Program-made: the position numbers and the translations under genes
Shown here: piece after piece, positions 7,379-16,058 of the stretch
How positions within the stretch are numbered: position 1 is the first letter of the stretch
How the letters are laid out: the number at the start of each line of letters is the position of its first letter
The notes under the pieces: generated by a model
Databases searched by the model: none
The model's input: only the letters and a program-made list of their open reading frames with translations
What the model was told of the DNA's origin: nothing
Assembly: GCF_030811685.1 (NCBI RefSeq)
Contig: NZ_JAUSRF010000019.1
Span: forward strand, 1 to 64,000
Direction: 5' to 3'
Origin: Neorhizobium huautlense
GTDB lineage: Bacteria > Pseudomonadota > Alphaproteobacteria > Rhizobiales > Rhizobiaceae
Length of the DNA stretch: 64,000 nucleotides

Positions 7379-9214
7379 TCAATTGATGCGCTGGCGGGCG
7401 ACATTCGCCTCGTAATGCGCGCGGGCCTGTTTCAGTTTTTCGGTTGTGCCGACTTCAGGCACGGCAACATCCCACCAGCCACCGCCGATGCCGGCACCGG
7501 TCAGAGCTTCCGTGTCGATGACGATCACCGTCGGGATATCTCGATCGCGAGCGGTCACGAGCGCCGCCTCAAGCCCCGCGATACCGGAAACCTTGAGAGC
7601 ATGAGCGCCCATCGAAGCCGCATGCGCCGCGAAATCGATTTCGGGCTGCACCTCGATATTGCTGTCCTTGTACATGTTGTTGAACTCGGCGCCGCCGCAT
7701 TCCTGCTGCAGGCGGTTGATGCAGCCGTAACCGCGATTGTCGGTGAGAACGATGGTGAACGGCACGCGCATCATCACCGCTGTGGCAAGTTCGGAATTGG
7801 CCATCATGTAACTGCCATCGCCAACGAAGCAGATGACCTCTTTTTCCGGAGCCGCGAGCTTGATGCCGAATGCACCCGCAACCTCGTAGCCCATGCAGGA
7901 ATAACCATATTCCATGTGGTAGCCACTCGCTGCCGCACGCCACAGAACCTGCAACGCACCGGGCATGGTGCCGGCCGCACACATGGCGACGGTGTTTTCC
8001 CCTGCCTGACGCAGGACAGCGCCGATCACATGGGCATCCGACGGCAGGAAGTTTGCGCCTTCCTGTGCCGGCGCGGCAAGGGCCTCGTCCGAAAGTTTGA
8101 ACCAGGCATCGCGCGCGGCGAAATCCGGGTCGGCATAGCGGTGATTGCCGAGACTGATCGACAGCCGCGTCAGCGCCACACGGGCATCGCAGACAAGCGG
8201 AATGGCGCCATGTTTTGCGGCGTCATACCCTGCCAGATTGATCGAAATCAGCTTGCGCGCCGGATTGGCAAACGCGGTCCAGCTGCCGGTGGTGAAATCC
8301 TGGAAACGGGTGCCGATGCCCAGGATGAGATCGGCGCTGGCGGCGATCCTATTGCCGCAATCGGTGCCGGTCACGCCCGGAGATCCGAAATTCAGCTTTT
8401 CCTTCCAATCGACGGCGCCCTTGCCGGCCTGGGTTTCCACAATCGCGATGTTGTGCGCCTTGGCAAAGTTCAGCAGTTCCCGCTCGGCGCCGGAATAAAG
8501 CACGCCGCCACCGGCGACGATGACCGGATTGCGCGCCGCCTTCAATGCCGCGACGACATCGTCGATCTCGCGCGGATCCGGCTCCAGCCGGCGAATACGC
8601 CACGTCTTTTCCTCAAAGAAGCTTTGCGGCCAGTCATAGGCTTCCGCCTGGACATCCTGGCAGAAGGCAAGCGTGACGGGACCGCAATTGGCCGGATCGG
8701 TCATGACCTGCATGGCCCGAGGCAAGGCTGTCAGAAGATGTTCCGGGCGCGTGATCCTGTCGAAATAGCGGCTGACCGGGCGGAAGCAATCCGTCACCGT
8801 CATGGTGCCGTCATCGAAATCCTCGATCTGCTGCAAAACCGGGTCGGGGCGGCGATTGGCAAAAACATCGCCGGGAATGAGCAGGACAGGCAAGCGGTTG
8901 ACATGGGCAAGTGCTGCGGCCGTGACCATGTTGGTGGCACCGGGCCCGATCGACGAGGTGACCGCCATCGCCTTGCGCCGGCGGCGGGTCTTGGCATAGG
9001 CGATCGCCGCGTGTGCCATTGTCTGCTCGTTCTGGCCGCGCCAGGTGGGCAATCTGTCCTGAATGCCATGCAGGGCTTCGCCGATACCGGCAACATTGCC
9101 ATGGCCGAAGATCGCCCATACACCCTCGATGAAACGCTCGCCATCCTCGTTCATCTGAACGGACAGCCAGCGGAACATGGCCTGCGCTGCGGTGAGCCGA
9201 ATTGTCTCTGTCAT
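7379..9214 (-). CDS. iolD: 3D-(3,5/4)-trihydroxycyclohexane-1,2-dione acylhydrolase
   Basis: A 611-residue thiamine-diphosphate enzyme that opens the inosose-derived ring to 5-deoxy-glucuronate. It shows the three ThDP-enzyme domains: an N-terminal PYR domain (MTETIRLTAAQAMFRWLS, FGHGNVAGIGEAL), a central domain (NPVIVAGGGVLYSGAE) and a C-terminal PP domain with the Mg/ThDP motif CFVGDGSYMMANSELATA and GYGCINRLQQECGG. The ATG at 9214 is chosen by homology; the open frame runs to 9547 inside iolC but has no family resemblance there. A GGGAGGAG stretch precedes it. It lies 25 bases downstream of iolC. Confidence 0.97.
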   Translation of the reverse strand: MTETIRLTAAQAMFRWLSVQMNEDGERFIEGVWAIFGHGNVAGIGEALHGIQDRLPTWRGQNEQTMAHAAIAYAKTRRRRKAMAVTSSIGPGATNMVTAAALAHVNRLPVLLIPGDVFANRRPDPVLQQIEDFDDGTMTVTDCFRPVSRYFDRITRPEHLLTALPRAMQVMTDPANCGPVTLAFCQDVQAEAYDWPQSFFEEKTWRIRRLEPDPREIDDVVAALKAARNPVIVAGGGVLYSGAERELLNFAKAHNIAIVETQAGKGAVDWKEKLNFGSPGVTGTDCGNRIAASADLILGIGTRFQDFTTGSWTAFANPARKLISINLAGYDAAKHGAIPLVCDARVALTRLSISLGNHRYADPDFAARDAWFKLSDEALAAPAQEGANFLPSDAHVIGAVLRQAGENTVAMCAAGTMPGALQVLWRAAASGYHMEYGYSCMGYEVAGAFGIKLAAPEKEVICFVGDGSYMMANSELATAVMMRVPFTIVLTDNRGYGCINRLQQECGGAEFNNMYKDSNIEVQPEIDFAAHAASMGAHALKVSGIAGLEAALVTARDRDIPTVIVIDTEALTGAGIGGGWWDVAVPEVGTTEKLKQARAHYEANVARQRIN

Positions 9215-9239
9215 TTCCTGTATTCTCCTCCCTGCCGGA

Positions 9240-11156
9240 TCAAACCGCGACAGCCTTGTTACCTGCGGCGCGCGCCTCGTCCCAGATGGTGCAAAGGCGG
9301 CGGTATCGATCCTCCATGTCCTTGATGGCGTCACTGTCGCTGAGCGAGCCGGCCAGCCAGTTCCTGGCGGCGGAGCCGAAAATCGTGCGGCCGACGGCAA
9401 ACCCCTTGACCAGCGGATAGGCCGCCGCAACAGCGAAGCTTGCCGCCAGTTCGGCTTCCGGTGCATCCAGTCCCAGCACGACGATACCGCGGGTGTTCGG
9501 GTCGTTGTCGTTGATCGCGGCACAGGTTTTTTCCCAGGCCATGGCACTGACCATCGGCTCCAGCTTCCACCAGTCCGGGTAGATGCCGATCTCGTAAAAA
9601 CGCCGGATCAGCATCGCGGTCGTATCGTCATCGACGGGGCCGACCTTCGACGGGATGACCTCGAGCAGAAATTCGAGCCGGTTGCGGCGGGCGCATGCAA
9701 ACAGCCGGCTGATGGTCGCTTCCTGTTCTGCCCGCATCTCGGCGCTGTCGTCCGGATGGCAGAAGCACAGGACCTTGACGACGTTTTCAAGCGCCCATTC
9801 GCCGAGCCCGCCATAATCGGCTCCCAGTTCCGGTTCGAGCGTCAGCGGCCGCGATCCCGGCCACTCGACCGGCCTTCCGATCCACAGGCCCGTGCCGGAT
9901 GCAGCGTGCAGCGCCTGACGGCCAAGGCGATTGTCGCACAGGATGCCATAACCCGGCCCACCGGCCTGAACATTGAGCGCCGCCTGCAGGCAAAGTTTCT
10001 TGAACTCTCCGATTTTTTCGGCCGTCGCACCTTCCATGGCTTCCAGCTGCATACGGTGGTCGAAGGCGAAAACACGCATCGTCGACCAGTCATTATGGCG
10101 GTTTGTCGCCCAATGGATTTGCTCAAGTTCCGCATCCTTGCGCAATGCCCTGTCTTTCACACCGCGCTGCAGGAAAAACTCCAGTTCCTGAAGAGATGGG
10201 TATGCGGGTGTGCATCCATGCCGGCTGACGGCGAAGGCACCGCAGGCATTGGCATATTCCAGCGCGCGCGGCCATGGCGCGTCCTCGAGCCAGCCCTTGA
10301 TCAGGCCGGACATGAAACCATCGCCGGCACCAAGCACGTTAAAAACCTCGATCGGAAATCCGGGGCCGCTTTCGCCGTCATCGAGGCTGTCCGGGATCGC
10401 GCCCGTGAATGCCACAGCACCGGCCGCGCCACGCTTGCATACCAGCGTGGCCGAAGACACGGCGCGGACAGCCCGAAGTGCGGCGATCGTGTCGGTCGAT
10501 CCGCCGGCGATGTGAAATTCCTCTTCCGTCCCGACGATCAGATCGAAGAGATGAAGATGGCTCTGCAGCTTGGCGGTGACGTGACCGCTTTCGATGAAAC
10601 GGCTTTCGCCGTCGCCATGGCCGGCAAGACCCCACAGATTGGGCCGGTAATCGATATCGAGGCCGATGCGCGCGCCGTGCCGGCGCCCCAGACGGATTGC
10701 CTTCACAACGGCGCTTTCGGTCCGGGGATGGCTCAGATGTGTTCCGGTGACGACGACAGATCGGCTTTCGGCCACGAAGGCCTCATCGATATCGTCGTCA
10801 CAAAGCGCCATGTCGGCGCAGTTTTCACGGTAGAAGATCAACGGAAACCGTTCTTCGTCACGGATACCGAGCAGAACCAGCGCCGTAAGCCTCTCGCTGT
10901 CGGTGCGGACCCCCCTGACATCGACACCTTCTTTCTGCAACTCCTCCCGGATGAAGCGGCCCATGTGTTCGTCGCCGACGCGCGTGATCAGCGCCGAGCG
11001 CAACCCAAGCCTCGCCGTTCCGGCGGCCATGTTGGTCGGGGAGCCGCCGATATATTTCTGGAACGAGCCCATATCTTCAAGCCGGCCACCGACCTGCCCG
11101 CCGTAGAGATCCACGGACGAGCGACCGATCGTGATAACATCCAGTGTTTTTGCCAT
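9240..11156 (-). CDS. iolC: 5-dehydro-2-deoxygluconokinase fused to DUF2090 aldolase-like domain
   Basis: A 638-residue two-domain protein. Residues 1 to about 325 are a PfkB/ribokinase-type kinase (DVITIGRSSVDLYGGQ, YIGGSPTNMA, and the anion-hole/catalytic motif NVLGAGDGFMSG) that phosphorylates 2-deoxy-5-keto-gluconate. From about 330 to the end is a DUF2090 domain with TIM-barrel aldolase features (VFAFDHRMQLEAMEG, FLLEVIPSK, YPDWWKLEP, FAVGRTIFG). In rhizobia this domain is thought to replace the separate aldolase IolJ, splitting the phosphorylated acid to DHAP and malonate semialdehyde. No separate iolJ is in the window, which fits. It lies between the iolI-like gene and iolD. Confidence 0.95.
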   Translation of the reverse strand: MAKTLDVITIGRSSVDLYGGQVGGRLEDMGSFQKYIGGSPTNMAAGTARLGLRSALITRVGDEHMGRFIREELQKEGVDVRGVRTDSERLTALVLLGIRDEERFPLIFYRENCADMALCDDDIDEAFVAESRSVVVTGTHLSHPRTESAVVKAIRLGRRHGARIGLDIDYRPNLWGLAGHGDGESRFIESGHVTAKLQSHLHLFDLIVGTEEEFHIAGGSTDTIAALRAVRAVSSATLVCKRGAAGAVAFTGAIPDSLDDGESGPGFPIEVFNVLGAGDGFMSGLIKGWLEDAPWPRALEYANACGAFAVSRHGCTPAYPSLQELEFFLQRGVKDRALRKDAELEQIHWATNRHNDWSTMRVFAFDHRMQLEAMEGATAEKIGEFKKLCLQAALNVQAGGPGYGILCDNRLGRQALHAASGTGLWIGRPVEWPGSRPLTLEPELGADYGGLGEWALENVVKVLCFCHPDDSAEMRAEQEATISRLFACARRNRLEFLLEVIPSKVGPVDDDTTAMLIRRFYEIGIYPDWWKLEPMVSAMAWEKTCAAINDNDPNTRGIVVLGLDAPEAELAASFAVAAAYPLVKGFAVGRTIFGSAARNWLAGSLSDSDAIKDMEDRYRRLCTIWDEARAAGNKAVAV

Positions 11157-11224
11157 TTCACTCCTCCGGCTTGCCGGCAGACATTCATTGATCGGCGCCC
11201 GCAGCGGGCTGCGGGCGCATTCAC

Positions 11225-12010
11225 TCAGATCGACTTTCCGATATGCGCGATACTGTCCCTGACAGCCGCGACCGGGTCCTCCAGCGCGTGCACTTCGGCG
11301 GCGAATGGTTCGAAGCTGTAGGGGCCGGTATAACCGGCGTCGTTCAGAGCCTTGATCTGCCCGGCATTTTCCAGGCGGTCGGCGTCATCGACGAGAACAC
11401 GATGTGCATCGAGCATGTCATCCACGGCGACGGCCGGATCGACCACGCCCGAAATGTGAACGAGGCCGGTCTGTTGCGGGAAGAACTCGGTTTCGCCTGC
11501 CAGATGATGATGGAACGTGTCGTGCACCAGCTTGTATGTGCTGCCGCCTCCGGCAGCCTCGATAGCACGCAGCGCCTCCTTCTTGGTACGCAGCGACGAG
11601 ATGGGAAACCCGAGAGGCTCAACCAGACCGGTCAGCCCGCGCTCGTCGAGGATCGGCTTCATCGCCTTGAGCGCCGTCACGAGGTCGTCGAAAGAGATTT
11701 TTCTGCCGTCGTTAAGGGGGCACATGACCAGAGCCTCGGCACCGCTCGCCGCCGCATAATCGGCAAGCGCCGCAGCCCGATCCGGCAGATCGCCGGACCA
11801 GACATTGAACGGATAAAGCGCATTGATCGAAATGATCTTCACGCCGGCCTTTGCTGCGGCCTGCTTCACCGCCTCGGGCGAGACGGTACCGACGATGTCG
11901 GGAAGATCGTTGCGGATTTCGACTTCCGTCAGACCGAGAGACTTGGCGGCATCGAAAAATTCCTCGAGCGACAGTTTCGGCGCGGTAATGTGGTTGATCG
12001 CAAAACGCAT
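11225..12010 (-). CDS. iolI: Inosose isomerase-like TIM barrel
   Basis: A 261-residue sugar phosphate isomerase/epimerase-type TIM barrel similar to IolI, which interconverts 2-keto-myo-inositol and 1-keto-D-chiro-inositol. Metal-site regions are VEIRNDLPDI, GLVEPLGFP (Glu), LVHDTFHHHLAGE (Asp, His), LVHISGVVDP (His) and YSFEPFAAEVH (Glu). The length fits the roughly 260-280 residues usual for IolI. It lies 8 bases downstream of iolG, so the two are translationally close. It would let D-chiro-inositol enter the same pathway. The isomerase call rests on family and context; TIM-barrel paralogues are hard to separate. Confidence 0.85.
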   Translation of the reverse strand: MRFAINHITAPKLSLEEFFDAAKSLGLTEVEIRNDLPDIVGTVSPEAVKQAAAKAGVKIISINALYPFNVWSGDLPDRAAALADYAAASGAEALVMCPLNDGRKISFDDLVTALKAMKPILDERGLTGLVEPLGFPISSLRTKKEALRAIEAAGGGSTYKLVHDTFHHHLAGETEFFPQQTGLVHISGVVDPAVAVDDMLDAHRVLVDDADRLENAGQIKALNDAGYTGPYSFEPFAAEVHALEDPVAAVRDSIAHIGKSI

Positions 12011-12018
12011 GACGGACC

Positions 12019-13029
12019 TCAGTTATAAAGCGACGGACGCGTCGGAAGATTGATGGCGACAGCATCGCCCTCGCTGTCCTGAGCGGTGACGCAGGCATCG
12101 GACGTGATTGCCGCGACATAACCGTCCCAGGAGGTCGGGCCGGAAGCCGTACCCTTGGCAGCCGCGTGGATGAAGTCCTGCAGCTCGACATCGTAGCTCG
12201 CGATGAAACGATCCTTCCAGTCCGTCAGGATCTCGTTCTGCAGTTTGGCACCGAGACGCATCTGGATGGCCATCGGCTCGGGCAGCCGGGCAATACCGTC
12301 CTCGCCGACGACTTCGCACTGGATGTCGTAGCCGTAGTGGCAATTCACAAAAACCTCGACATTGATGATCGTGCCCTTGGCGGTCTCAAGAATAACGATC
12401 TGGGGATCCTTGAGTTTTGCGTGGCTGCGCGCCGACGAGCGCGGGAAAAGCACGCGGGCCGAGACGTAGTCATCATTCAAAAGCCAGCGAAACACATCGA
12501 TTTCGTGGATCAGCGTGTCGTGGATCGCCATCGGCGTCACGTACTGTTCGGGCACCGTCGGGTTGCGGTGGGCGGCGTGAACCATGATAGGCGCGCCGAT
12601 CTTGCTGTCCACGGCCTGCTTCAGGGCTACATAGCCGGCATCGTAACGACGCATGAAACCGACCTGTACGAGGCGCTTTCCGTGGCTGACTTCGGCATCG
12701 ACGATGCGTTTTGCGCCATCGGCGGTGGTCGCCAGAGGCTTTTCGCAGAAGCACGGCTTGCCGGCGGCGATGGCCGCGAGCACGTATTGTTCGTGCGTGG
12801 CGCCCCAGGACGTGACGAGCACGGCGTCGACATCCGACGATGCGATCAGCTCCTCACCGGTATCGTAAACCTTCGCATCCGGTGCGATGTCCTGCCTCAC
12901 GGCTTCGGCCGAAGCCTTGTTGACATCGCTGAGCGCGACGATTTTCGCACCGCCCAAAACATGGTTGATGCGGCGTGCGTGGTCCCGGCCGATGGCGCCG
13001 GTGCCGATGACACCAATTCTCACAGTCAT
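12019..13029 (-). CDS. iolG: myo-inositol 2-dehydrogenase
   Basis: A 336-residue NAD-dependent dehydrogenase that starts inositol breakdown by oxidising myo-inositol to 2-keto-myo-inositol. It has the Rossmann motif IGVIGTGAIGRDHA, CFCEKPLA with Lys97, and the catalytic pair in PMAIHDTLIHEIDVF (Asp171, His175). These correspond to Lys97, Asp172 and His176 in characterised IolG. It lies 10 bases after the IolH-like gene and before iolI. This is the canonical copy; the gene at 1312 is a diverged paralogue. Confidence 0.95.
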   Translation of the reverse strand: MTVRIGVIGTGAIGRDHARRINHVLGGAKIVALSDVNKASAEAVRQDIAPDAKVYDTGEELIASSDVDAVLVTSWGATHEQYVLAAIAAGKPCFCEKPLATTADGAKRIVDAEVSHGKRLVQVGFMRRYDAGYVALKQAVDSKIGAPIMVHAAHRNPTVPEQYVTPMAIHDTLIHEIDVFRWLLNDDYVSARVLFPRSSARSHAKLKDPQIVILETAKGTIINVEVFVNCHYGYDIQCEVVGEDGIARLPEPMAIQMRLGAKLQNEILTDWKDRFIASYDVELQDFIHAAAKGTASGPTSWDGYVAAITSDACVTAQDSEGDAVAINLPTRPSLYN

Positions 13030-13039
13030 GGAGAGTTCC

Positions 13040-13936
13040 TCAATTCCAGTATTTGTTGATGTAACGTTTTGTTTCGCTGAGCATGAAGCGGGCGCTATCT
13101 TCGGCGCGGTCTTCCCAGGCGAACACGCAGTTCGAAAGAACGCCGTCGAATTTCATCTCGGCGAGCGTGGAAAAGAACGTTTCCCAGTCGATTTCTCCCT
13201 GACCGAAGTCCGTATGCTGGTGCACCCGTACTTTTGAGCCTGGCGGATTGACGATGTATCGCAACTGGGAGGACTTGTTGTGATCGTAGGTATCGGCCAG
13301 ACGAACATGAACGAGATGGCCTTCTGTTGCCCGCAGGTTGGCGACCATGTCCGGGCCATAGAAGAAGGTATGGGGGGCAATGAAGGAAGCCTTCACAGCC
13401 TTCGAGTTGATGGTTTTGATAATGTCGATGGCCGGAGCGATTTCCTCGACCCAGTCTTCCGGATGCGCTTCGAGAGACAGGATGATGCCTTCCCGTTCAA
13501 GAATCGGCACCAATATGTCCATCGCCTTGAAGAACTGTCCCTCGCATGTTTCCGGCCGGTGAAGACCTGACCGATCATTCAGGCTCCGGTCAGGAGACCC
13601 GCCTCTTCCAAATTCGGAAACGAGCATCGGGCATTCCATTTCGACGGCAATCTCGATGGCGCGCTTCCAATTTTCGATGGCCATCTCCCATTCGTCCACG
13701 TATGGGCTGGACCAGCGATACATGGGCTGTAACGTCGCCAGCCCCAGACCGTGATCTTTCAGGGCCTTTTTGAAGCTGGCTACACGCTCCGGGTAAACCT
13801 TGGGCCGTGTCCACCAGGACAGGAAATCGGGGCGGGGAGACAGCTCCACGAAATCATAACCCAGTTCTGCCGTCTTCCTGCATGTATCCTCAAGCGACAG
13901 GTGCCTGATCATGTGGGGATCAAGAGCGTGTTTCAT
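13040..13936 (-). CDS. iolH: IolH-like sugar phosphate isomerase/epimerase-type TIM barrel
   Basis: A 298-residue TIM barrel of the IolH type. It opens with HALDPHMIRHLSLEDTCRKT and continues with YDFVELSPRPDFLSWW, MYRWSSPY, ECPMLVSEFGRG, LSLEAHPEDWVEE (Glu, His), HLVHVRLADTYDH and TDFGQGEIDW, consistent with a divalent-metal site. IolH is found in many inositol operons but its reaction is not settled; isomerisation or epimerisation of an inositol intermediate is the usual proposal. Here it is the first catabolic gene after the second binding protein of the importer. Confidence 0.85.
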   Translation of the reverse strand: MKHALDPHMIRHLSLEDTCRKTAELGYDFVELSPRPDFLSWWTRPKVYPERVASFKKALKDHGLGLATLQPMYRWSSPYVDEWEMAIENWKRAIEIAVEMECPMLVSEFGRGGSPDRSLNDRSGLHRPETCEGQFFKAMDILVPILEREGIILSLEAHPEDWVEEIAPAIDIIKTINSKAVKASFIAPHTFFYGPDMVANLRATEGHLVHVRLADTYDHNKSSQLRYIVNPPGSKVRVHQHTDFGQGEIDWETFFSTLAEMKFDGVLSNCVFAWEDRAEDSARFMLSETKRYINKYWN

Positions 13937-14010
13937 AAATACCTCCAGTAGATTTTTCCGTGCGTGGTATGCGCATCAGCCGGACGGAACCGACGCAGTA
14001 GTACCGCTGC

Positions 14011-14934
14011 CTATTTGTCGTAACTGGCCATGTTTTCCGGGGTGACGAGTTCGAACGGCACCCAGAGCGTCTGCTCGGTATCTTCGCCGGCGGCCATTTT
14101 CACCGCGGTCTGAACGGCGACCTCGCCCTGCTTCGTGGCATTCTGGAAAACAGTAATATCGAGGTCACCGGCCTTCATGGCGGCAATGCCATCCGGCGTG
14201 GCATCGATGCCGGCGATGACGACATCCTTCATCGAAATGCCTCCAGCCTTGAGAGCCTGCGCTGCGCCGATCGCCATTTCGTCATTGTTGGCGATCACCG
14301 CATCGAACTTCAGGCCGGCCGTCATCCAGGACGACACCAGATCCTGGGCCTGGGTGCGGTTCCAGTTCGCTGTCTGCTTTTCGAGGATCTCGATATTGCA
14401 ATCGGGCTTGGCGAAATTATCCTCGACATCCTTGGTGCGAACGAGCGCGGCATGGTTTTCGAGCGGTCCCATGAGGATGACCGCCTTGCCCTTGCCGCCC
14501 ATCAGCTTGCAGGCAGCCTGCGCTTCCATGGTGCCGGACTGACGCTCGTCGGAACCGACAAAGGCCGTGCCCTTGGTCATGCCGCTGTCCAGCTCGGCAG
14601 GCGGATGATTGACATAGACCAGAGGAATGCCGGCATCGGAAGCAGCGCGGGTAATGGCGGCCGTCGCATCGCCGTCGACGGCGTTGACGATGATGGCGCT
14701 GACACCGTTGGCGATGAAGTTCTGCACCTGGTTGAGCTGCTTGGACGGATCGAGCTGGGCATCCTCGGCCAGCAGCTCGACCGTTCCGGCCTTTGCCGCC
14801 TCGCCGCGCATCCCATTCAGGAGAATGGTCAGGAACGGATTGTCGAAAGAGGTCATGCTTACGCCGACACGCGTCTGGGCCATTGCGGGCACTGCGAGAA
14901 GGCAAAGCGCGGTCGTCATCAGAAACTGTTTCAT
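14011..14934 (-). CDS. Periplasmic sugar/inositol-binding protein (second copy)
   Basis: A 307-residue solute-binding protein of the RbsB type (Peripla_BP_4). A signal peptide (MKQFLMTTALCLLAVPAMA) is followed by TRVGVSMTSFDNPFL, the ligand-domain phrase VQNFIANGVSAIIVNAVDGD, VYVNHPPAE, and the hinge/ligand region VIANNDEMAIGAAQALK and VVIAGIDATPDG. The ATG at 14934 has GAGGA upstream; the GTG 12 bases further up does not. It lies downstream of the permease and is clearly related to the other binding protein at 17664. One importer core therefore has two receptors, perhaps with different inositol isomer preferences. Confidence 0.92.
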   Translation of the reverse strand: MKQFLMTTALCLLAVPAMAQTRVGVSMTSFDNPFLTILLNGMRGEAAKAGTVELLAEDAQLDPSKQLNQVQNFIANGVSAIIVNAVDGDATAAITRAASDAGIPLVYVNHPPAELDSGMTKGTAFVGSDERQSGTMEAQAACKLMGGKGKAVILMGPLENHAALVRTKDVEDNFAKPDCNIEILEKQTANWNRTQAQDLVSSWMTAGLKFDAVIANNDEMAIGAAQALKAGGISMKDVVIAGIDATPDGIAAMKAGDLDITVFQNATKQGEVAVQTAVKMAAGEDTEQTLWVPFELVTPENMASYDK

Positions 14935-15008
14935 GACAGTCCTCACGGAGTTGATAGTCTGTATCTGTAGTTGTCAGGCGATTGACGGTGATCGGTCGTG
15001 TTTGACGA

Positions 15009-16028
15009 TCAGGTCGTCTTCACCCGCTTGCGCTGCCTGTAAACGTCGGCGACGACGGCCGCGACGATGATCGCTCCCTTGAGCATTTCCTGGTAATAGG
15101 CATCCAGGCGCAGGAACGTGAAGCCGGAGATGATGACCCCGAAGATGATCATTCCGATCATCGTTCCGAGGATCGATCCGCGACCACCGGCCAGCGACAC
15201 GCCGCCGATGACGGCCATGGCGATCGCATCCAGTTCATACATGGTGCCCATGCCTGCCTGCGCCGTCAGGCCGCGGGCGGCGACGACGATGCCGGCGAGA
15301 CCGGAAAGGATGCCGGCAACGGCATAGATCTTGACGGTGTGGCGCTCGACATTGATGCCGGACACGCGGGCGGCCTGCGGGTTGGCACCGATCGCATAGG
15401 TGAACTTGCCATAGCGGGTATAACGCAGCACGACATGCAGCAGCGCCGCGACACCGAGAAAGATGAAGACCGGATTGAGGCCCTGGCCGAGTGCTGCAAA
15501 ACCATCGGTGGGGAAGCTGATCGGCTGGCCCTTGGTGTACCATTTGGCGAAACCGCGGGCGGCGACCATCATGCCAAGCGTAGCGATGAATGGCGGGATT
15601 TTGGTATAGGCGATCAAAAGCCCGTTTATGAGGCCACAGGCCAACCCGATCAGCAGGCCGACGATGATCGGCACGATGACCGGCAGGTCAGTCAGCCCGG
15701 GGTAAACCGCGCGAGGGAAGGTACCGACCTGCGCAAGGCTCATGGCGATCATGGCGGTCGCACCGACGATCGAGCCGGAACTGAGGTCGATACCGCCGGA
15801 TATGATCACCTGCGTCACGCCGATGGCGATGATGCCGATGACCGACACCTGCAGGATCATGATCGACAGGCGTTGCGTATTGCCGAGAAAGCTCTGTCCC
15901 TGCAGGATCCAGCCGAGGATTTCGAATGTCAGCGAAATGCCGACAAGCACGAGAAGAATGTTCACCTCGGAAGGCAATTTGCGCCTCGATCGGGCGGCGG
16001 GGGCTGCGGTCTGTGTGGCGGTATTCAT
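15009..16028 (-). CDS. Inositol/ribose-type ABC transporter permease
   Basis: A 339-residue RbsC/BPD_transp_2-type permease with about nine hydrophobic segments (for example NILLVLVGISLTFEIL, IMILQVSVIGIIAIGVTQVI, IGMIIFGVIISGFTFL). The family hallmarks IISGGIDLSSGSIVG, PPFIATLGMMVAARGF, YAIGANPQAARVSGI and GGVSLAGGRGSILGTMIG are present. It forms the membrane channel with the ATPase at 16059, its upstream neighbour, 30 bases away. The inositol-specific reading comes from the catabolic genes downstream. Confidence 0.93.
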   Translation of the reverse strand: MNTATQTAAPAARSRRKLPSEVNILLVLVGISLTFEILGWILQGQSFLGNTQRLSIMILQVSVIGIIAIGVTQVIISGGIDLSSGSIVGATAMIAMSLAQVGTFPRAVYPGLTDLPVIVPIIVGLLIGLACGLINGLLIAYTKIPPFIATLGMMVAARGFAKWYTKGQPISFPTDGFAALGQGLNPVFIFLGVAALLHVVLRYTRYGKFTYAIGANPQAARVSGINVERHTVKIYAVAGILSGLAGIVVAARGLTAQAGMGTMYELDAIAMAVIGGVSLAGGRGSILGTMIGMIIFGVIISGFTFLRLDAYYQEMLKGAIIVAAVVADVYRQRKRVKTT

Positions 16029-16058
16029 TGTCTTGTCTTTCCTCCCAGGGCCCCGACG

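Noticed and set aside
7346..11321. Very long open frames on the plus strand opposite iolD and iolC (over 650 residues each)
   Set aside because: They mirror well-supported minus-strand genes in a GC-rich region, have no family motifs and are rich in Arg, Gly and His, as expected for antisense shadows.
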